Source: Candidatus Gastranaerophilales bacterium (GTDB lineage Bacteria; Cyanobacteriota; Vampirovibrionia; Gastranaerophilales; JAQUYY01). Taken from it: a stretch of DNA of 7,685 nucleotides. The notes beneath the pieces were generated by a model. That model had not been told where the DNA came from and made no database searches. It was given only the letters and a program-made list of their open reading frames with translations. The stretch is from the NCBI GenBank assembly GCA_028691575.1, contig JAQUYY010000086.1, positions 1-7,685 of the forward strand, read 5' to 3'. The translations under genes were made by a program, and so were the position numbers. Each line of letters begins with the position of its first letter. Position 1 is the first letter of the stretch. Of this stretch, positions 5,038 through 7,685 are shown in pieces.

Positions 5038-6513
5038 TTATTTTAGAGTTGATGCAAATGCTTTTTTTACTTCTTCCTTATCGTCAAAATGAATGGTTTT
5101 ATCTTTTAAAATTTGATAATCTTCATGTCCTTTTCCGGCAATAACAACAATGTCATCTTTTTTTGCCATTTTTGAAGCCAATTTTATGGCAGTTTTTCGA
5201 TCAATTTCAACTTGAATTTTTTCACTATTCAAAGATTTTATTCCGGTTAAAATATCGGTTATAATTTGCTGGGGATCTTCTGATCTGGGATTACCTGAAG
5301 TAATAATAATGATGTCAGCGATATTTTCAGCAATTTGACCCATTTTTGGACGTTTTGTGGCATCTCTGTCACCTCCGCAGCCAAAAATACAAATCAATCT
5401 GCCATTAGCCGGCAATATTTTTTTAGCTGCATTTAAAACATTCAGCAACCCGTCTGGAGTATGAGCGTAATCAACTATTGTTAACGGTTGTTTTGTTATT
5501 GTTTCAAACCTTCCTGCAACACCTTTAGTGTTTTCAAGGGCATTTATACAAATCTCTAAATCGATATTATTTGCAATTCCTGTACAAATTGCAGCTAAAA
5601 CGTTGTAAATACTAAATAATCCTGTCATTTGAAGGGTTATATTTTTTGTTTCTGTCGGGGTTATGCATTTAAATTTAGCGCCGGAAGTTGAAAACTCAAT
5701 GTTTTCAGCCATAACATCTGATTTGTTATTAATTCCGTAAGTAAGAATTTTTACTTCATTTTTAATTCTGTTTTTTAATTTATCAGAATATTCATCATCA
5801 TTATTTATTACTGCAAAATTGCCCGGGGAAAGGTTTTCAAAAAGTTTTGCCTTTTCATTAAAATATGCATCCATTGTAATATGATAATCAAGGTGATCTT
5901 GCGTTAAATTAGTAAAAATCGCGCCTTTAAATTCTGTGCAGCCGACCCTATGTTGTTCTAAGGCGTGAGAACTTACTTCTGCAATGACATTTGGCGTTGA
6001 ATTATCGAGCATATTTTTTAAAGTTCTTTGAAATTCAGGTGATTGGGGAGTAGTATGCTTAGCTTCTTTATAAATATCTTTTGAAGTGAATTTATGCCCT
6101 AAAGTTCCTATAATTCCACAATTTTGCCCATTTTCTTCAAAAATTCTTTGAATTAAGTGAGTAACCGTTGTTTTTCCATTAGTGCCTGTTACTCCGATTA
6201 AATTCAGTTTTGCTGAAGGATAATCATAAAATAATTCGGAAATCTGAGTAAGTGCTAATTTTGTGTCTTTAACCACAAGCGTAGGGATAGTTGAATCATT
6301 TATTTCTTTTGATACAATTATGCAGGAAGCTCCATTTTCAATGGCTTGAGGTATGAAGTTATGGCTATCTATATGTTCGCCGATTAAACAAACGAAAACA
6401 TCTCCTTTTTGTAATGTTTTTGTATTATAAGAAATCCCCGTAATATTAATGTTACCTGCATTTGATAGAATTTTAACAGGATTGATAATATTAATAATTT
6501 TTTTTATTTCCAT
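5038..6513 (-). CDS. murE: UDP-N-acetylmuramoyl-tripeptide synthetase MurE
   Basis: Cytosolic ATP-dependent ligase that adds the third amino acid of the peptidoglycan stem peptide to UDP-MurNAc-L-Ala-D-Glu. All Mur-ligase landmarks are present in 491 residues: N-terminal UDP-binding domain 1-100, P-loop GTNGKTT (110-116), EVSSHAL (179-185), NLTQDHLDYH (202-211), the lysine expected to be carbamoylated (K221 in EKAKLF), YAHTPDGL (349-356), FGCGGDRD (377-384) and GKGHE (460-464). The specificity motif, DNPR in diaminopimelate enzymes, reads GNPR (407-410). The Arg that contacts diaminopimelate is kept and the leading Asp is Gly, so meso-diaminopimelate is still the likeliest substrate. Start is ATG, with TAGGGGG seven bases upstream overlapping the ftsI stop, so translation is probably coupled. 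The gene is the second of an ftsI-murE operon; downstream is the IS relic rather than murF or mraY. Confidence 0.96.
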   Translation of the reverse strand: MEIKKIINIINPVKILSNAGNINITGISYNTKTLQKGDVFVCLIGEHIDSHNFIPQAIENGASCIIVSKEINDSTIPTLVVKDTKLALTQISELFYDYPSAKLNLIGVTGTNGKTTVTHLIQRIFEENGQNCGIIGTLGHKFTSKDIYKEAKHTTPQSPEFQRTLKNMLDNSTPNVIAEVSSHALEQHRVGCTEFKGAIFTNLTQDHLDYHITMDAYFNEKAKLFENLSPGNFAVINNDDEYSDKLKNRIKNEVKILTYGINNKSDVMAENIEFSTSGAKFKCITPTETKNITLQMTGLFSIYNVLAAICTGIANNIDLEICINALENTKGVAGRFETITKQPLTIVDYAHTPDGLLNVLNAAKKILPANGRLICIFGCGGDRDATKRPKMGQIAENIADIIIITSGNPRSEDPQQIITDILTGIKSLNSEKIQVEIDRKTAIKLASKMAKKDDIVVIAGKGHEDYQILKDKTIHFDDKEEVKKAFASTLK

Positions 6514-6520
6514 TTTATTT

Positions 6521-6527
6521 CCCCCTA
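6521..6527 (-). promoter_or_regulatory. murE ribosome binding site overlapping the ftsI stop codon
   Basis: TAGGGGG on the minus strand contains both the ftsI stop (TAG, 6527-6525) and the G-rich Shine-Dalgarno sequence for murE, seven bases before its ATG. Ribosomes ending ftsI would reach the murE start directly, which favours coupled synthesis. Confidence 0.7.
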
Positions 6528-7685
6528 GTCAGATACGTTTGTCGGCATATTTAAAATTTTTGAAACTTCAGTTGCCACAGTATTAAAAACAGGTGCTGCT
6601 ATTGTGCGTCCCCATACTCCTGCACCTTTTGAGTTATCAACTACTACCATAATCAGTACTTGAGGATTTTCGACAGGAAAGTACCCGATAAATGACGTAT
6701 AAACTTGACCTTCAATATAACCCTTTCCGTTTTCATTCGGTTTTCTTGATGTTCCGGTTTTTCCCGCAACTCTAAAATGGTTAATTTTACCTGCGCTGGA
6801 TTTTGATGATTTTATACTATTTGCAAGCAATTCAGTCATAATTTTTGCTGTTTCTACCGATATAACCTGTTTTTTTACAATTTTTTTTTCTGCTGTATCT
6901 TCATCGTACTTTATAACGTGTGGAGTTACCCACAATCCGTTATTTGCTATTGCCCCTACGGCAGAAGCGATTTGAATAGGTGTTGTAGCTATACTATAGC
7001 CAAATCCTATTGTTGCCTGTCTTATTGTATCCCAAGTTTTAGGTTTTGGCAAAATACCACTAGATTCGCCGGGGAGATCTATTCCTGTTTTTACGCCGAG
7101 ATTAAATTTACACAACATGTCATAAAATACTTTTTTATCCATTTCCAATGCAACTTTTGCACTGCCAACATTACTGCTGTGTTCAAATAAATACTCTAAA
7201 TCAATAATTCCCGGATTTTTATGTTGTGAATAATCATAGTTTTTAATTGTCCATCCTTGAATTGTTATTTTCCCGGTATCATTAATCTTTGTATCTTTTG
7301 TAATAGCACCCGATTCAATTGCAGATGCTATTGTAAGTATTTTAAAAGTTGAACCGGGTGGATAAACATCACTTAATACCCAATTTTTAACGATTGATTG
7401 CTTGAATTTATTGTAGTTTTCCGGATTATAATTAGGCAGTACTGCCAATCCAAGTATTTCGCCATTTTTAGGGTTTAGAACAATAACGGTGCCACGTTCG
7501 GCATTTGTTTTTTCAAGCATTTTTGAAAGTTCTACTTCGGCAACGTGTTGAATAGAACTGTCTATAGTTAAAGTTAATTGTTTTCCCTGAAGTGGCATGG
7601 CGGTATAAATAGGATCTGTATTACAATCATATATTACATTTCCCTTACCATCATATTCAATGGGTTGTATTTTAGGAACCGATTT
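6525..7685 (-). CDS. ftsI: Peptidoglycan transpeptidase FtsI/PBP2 family (class B PBP), 3' part
   Basis: Membrane-anchored D,D-transpeptidase that crosslinks peptidoglycan, probably at the division septum. The frame is open through the right edge. The 386 visible residues begin KSVPKIQPIEYDGKGNVIYD and include the end of the N-terminal domain and a complete transpeptidase domain. An internal ATG at 7596-7598 is not the true start, because coding continues upstream and the pedestal domain is only partly seen. Numbering visible residues, the catalytic SxxK is STFK (112-115, in YPPGSTFKI), SxN is SSN (170-172, in HSSNVGSAKVA), and KTG is 309-311 (VAGKTGTS). No PASTA repeats follow; the protein ends VSKILNMPTNVSD soon after the domain. 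The missing N-terminus should hold the single membrane anchor. Position directly before murE is the classic ftsI-murE order of the division cluster, which favours FtsI over an elongation PBP2. Confidence 0.92.
   Translation of the reverse strand, partial: KSVPKIQPIEYDGKGNVIYDCNTDPIYTAMPLQGKQLTLTIDSSIQHVAEVELSKMLEKTNAERGTVIVLNPKNGEILGLAVLPNYNPENYNKFKQSIVKNWVLSDVYPPGSTFKILTIASAIESGAITKDTKINDTGKITIQGWTIKNYDYSQHKNPGIIDLEYLFEHSSNVGSAKVALEMDKKVFYDMLCKFNLGVKTGIDLPGESSGILPKPKTWDTIRQATIGFGYSIATTPIQIASAVGAIANNGLWVTPHVIKYDEDTAEKKIVKKQVISVETAKIMTELLANSIKSSKSSAGKINHFRVAGKTGTSRKPNENGKGYIEGQVYTSFIGYFPVENPQVLIMVVVDNSKGAGVWGRTIAAPVFNTVATEVSKILNMPTNVSD

Noticed and set aside
6918..7190. Plus-strand open frame inside the transpeptidase gene
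   Set aside because: Antisense to the conserved transpeptidase domain, with no ribosome binding site or recognisable domain.
1..7685. CRISPR array, tRNA, rRNA, prophage or defence island
   Set aside because: No regularly spaced repeats, no cloverleaf or rRNA signature, and every recognisable gene is housekeeping, regulatory or transposase-derived.

Overview
The window is an AT-rich bacterial chromosome segment. It holds five intact or nearly intact housekeeping or regulatory genes, the 5' part of a sixth unidentified gene, the 3' part of a division transpeptidase gene, and one decayed insertion sequence. The best guess for the source is a non-photosynthetic relative of Cyanobacteria (Vampirovibrionia/Melainabacteria, for example gut Gastranaerophilales). 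This rests on the N-terminal half of the S1-like protein, whose FEKLLSKYDYDF, VDIGAKTSA and DEDEEGQLTLS stretches resemble cyanobacterial S1, and on the cyanobacterial-style YchF start, combined with very low GC and no photosynthesis genes. The assignment is an inference; no rRNA is present to settle it.

Left part (1-1906, all minus strand). A cut-off small hypothetical gene (1-126) is preceded by a strong intrinsic terminator (251-279) that ends a type II, zinc-binding thymidine kinase gene (tdk, 301-939, TTG start). Next is a TrmB-family transcription regulator (1091-1906).

Centre (1907-4606). The TrmB-like regulator is divergent from ychF (2010-3107, TTG start). The 103-bp intergenic region carries a near-consensus promoter for ychF whose -10 box lies inside one arm of a perfect 8+8 bp palindrome, a good candidate for a regulator operator. 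ychF converges, with a 12-bp gap and no visible terminator, on a four-domain S1 protein gene (rpsA, 3120-4241, minus). This pairing places two translation-associated factors side by side. Upstream of rpsA is 365 bp of AT-rich DNA with the rpsA promoter and possibly a short broken ORF on the plus strand.

Right part (4607-7685). A 398-bp IS3-family relic (4607-5004) has both terminal inverted repeats, but its two transposase genes are collapsed into one 103-codon frame: the start of OrfA joined to the end of OrfB, with the DDE core missing and one stop inside. Then come murE (5038-6513) and the upstream, coupled FtsI/PBP2-type transpeptidase gene (6525-beyond 7685), both minus. This is the typical ftsI-murE order of the division and cell-wall cluster, here ending at murE and the IS relic.

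No tRNA, rRNA, CRISPR array, phage genes or defence system is visible. I do not see a new multi-gene system. The most useful observations are the internally deleted IS, the palindrome in the trmB-ychF promoter region with echoes of its octamer near two other promoter candidates, the altered DNPR motif of MurE, and the four-domain S1 protein.
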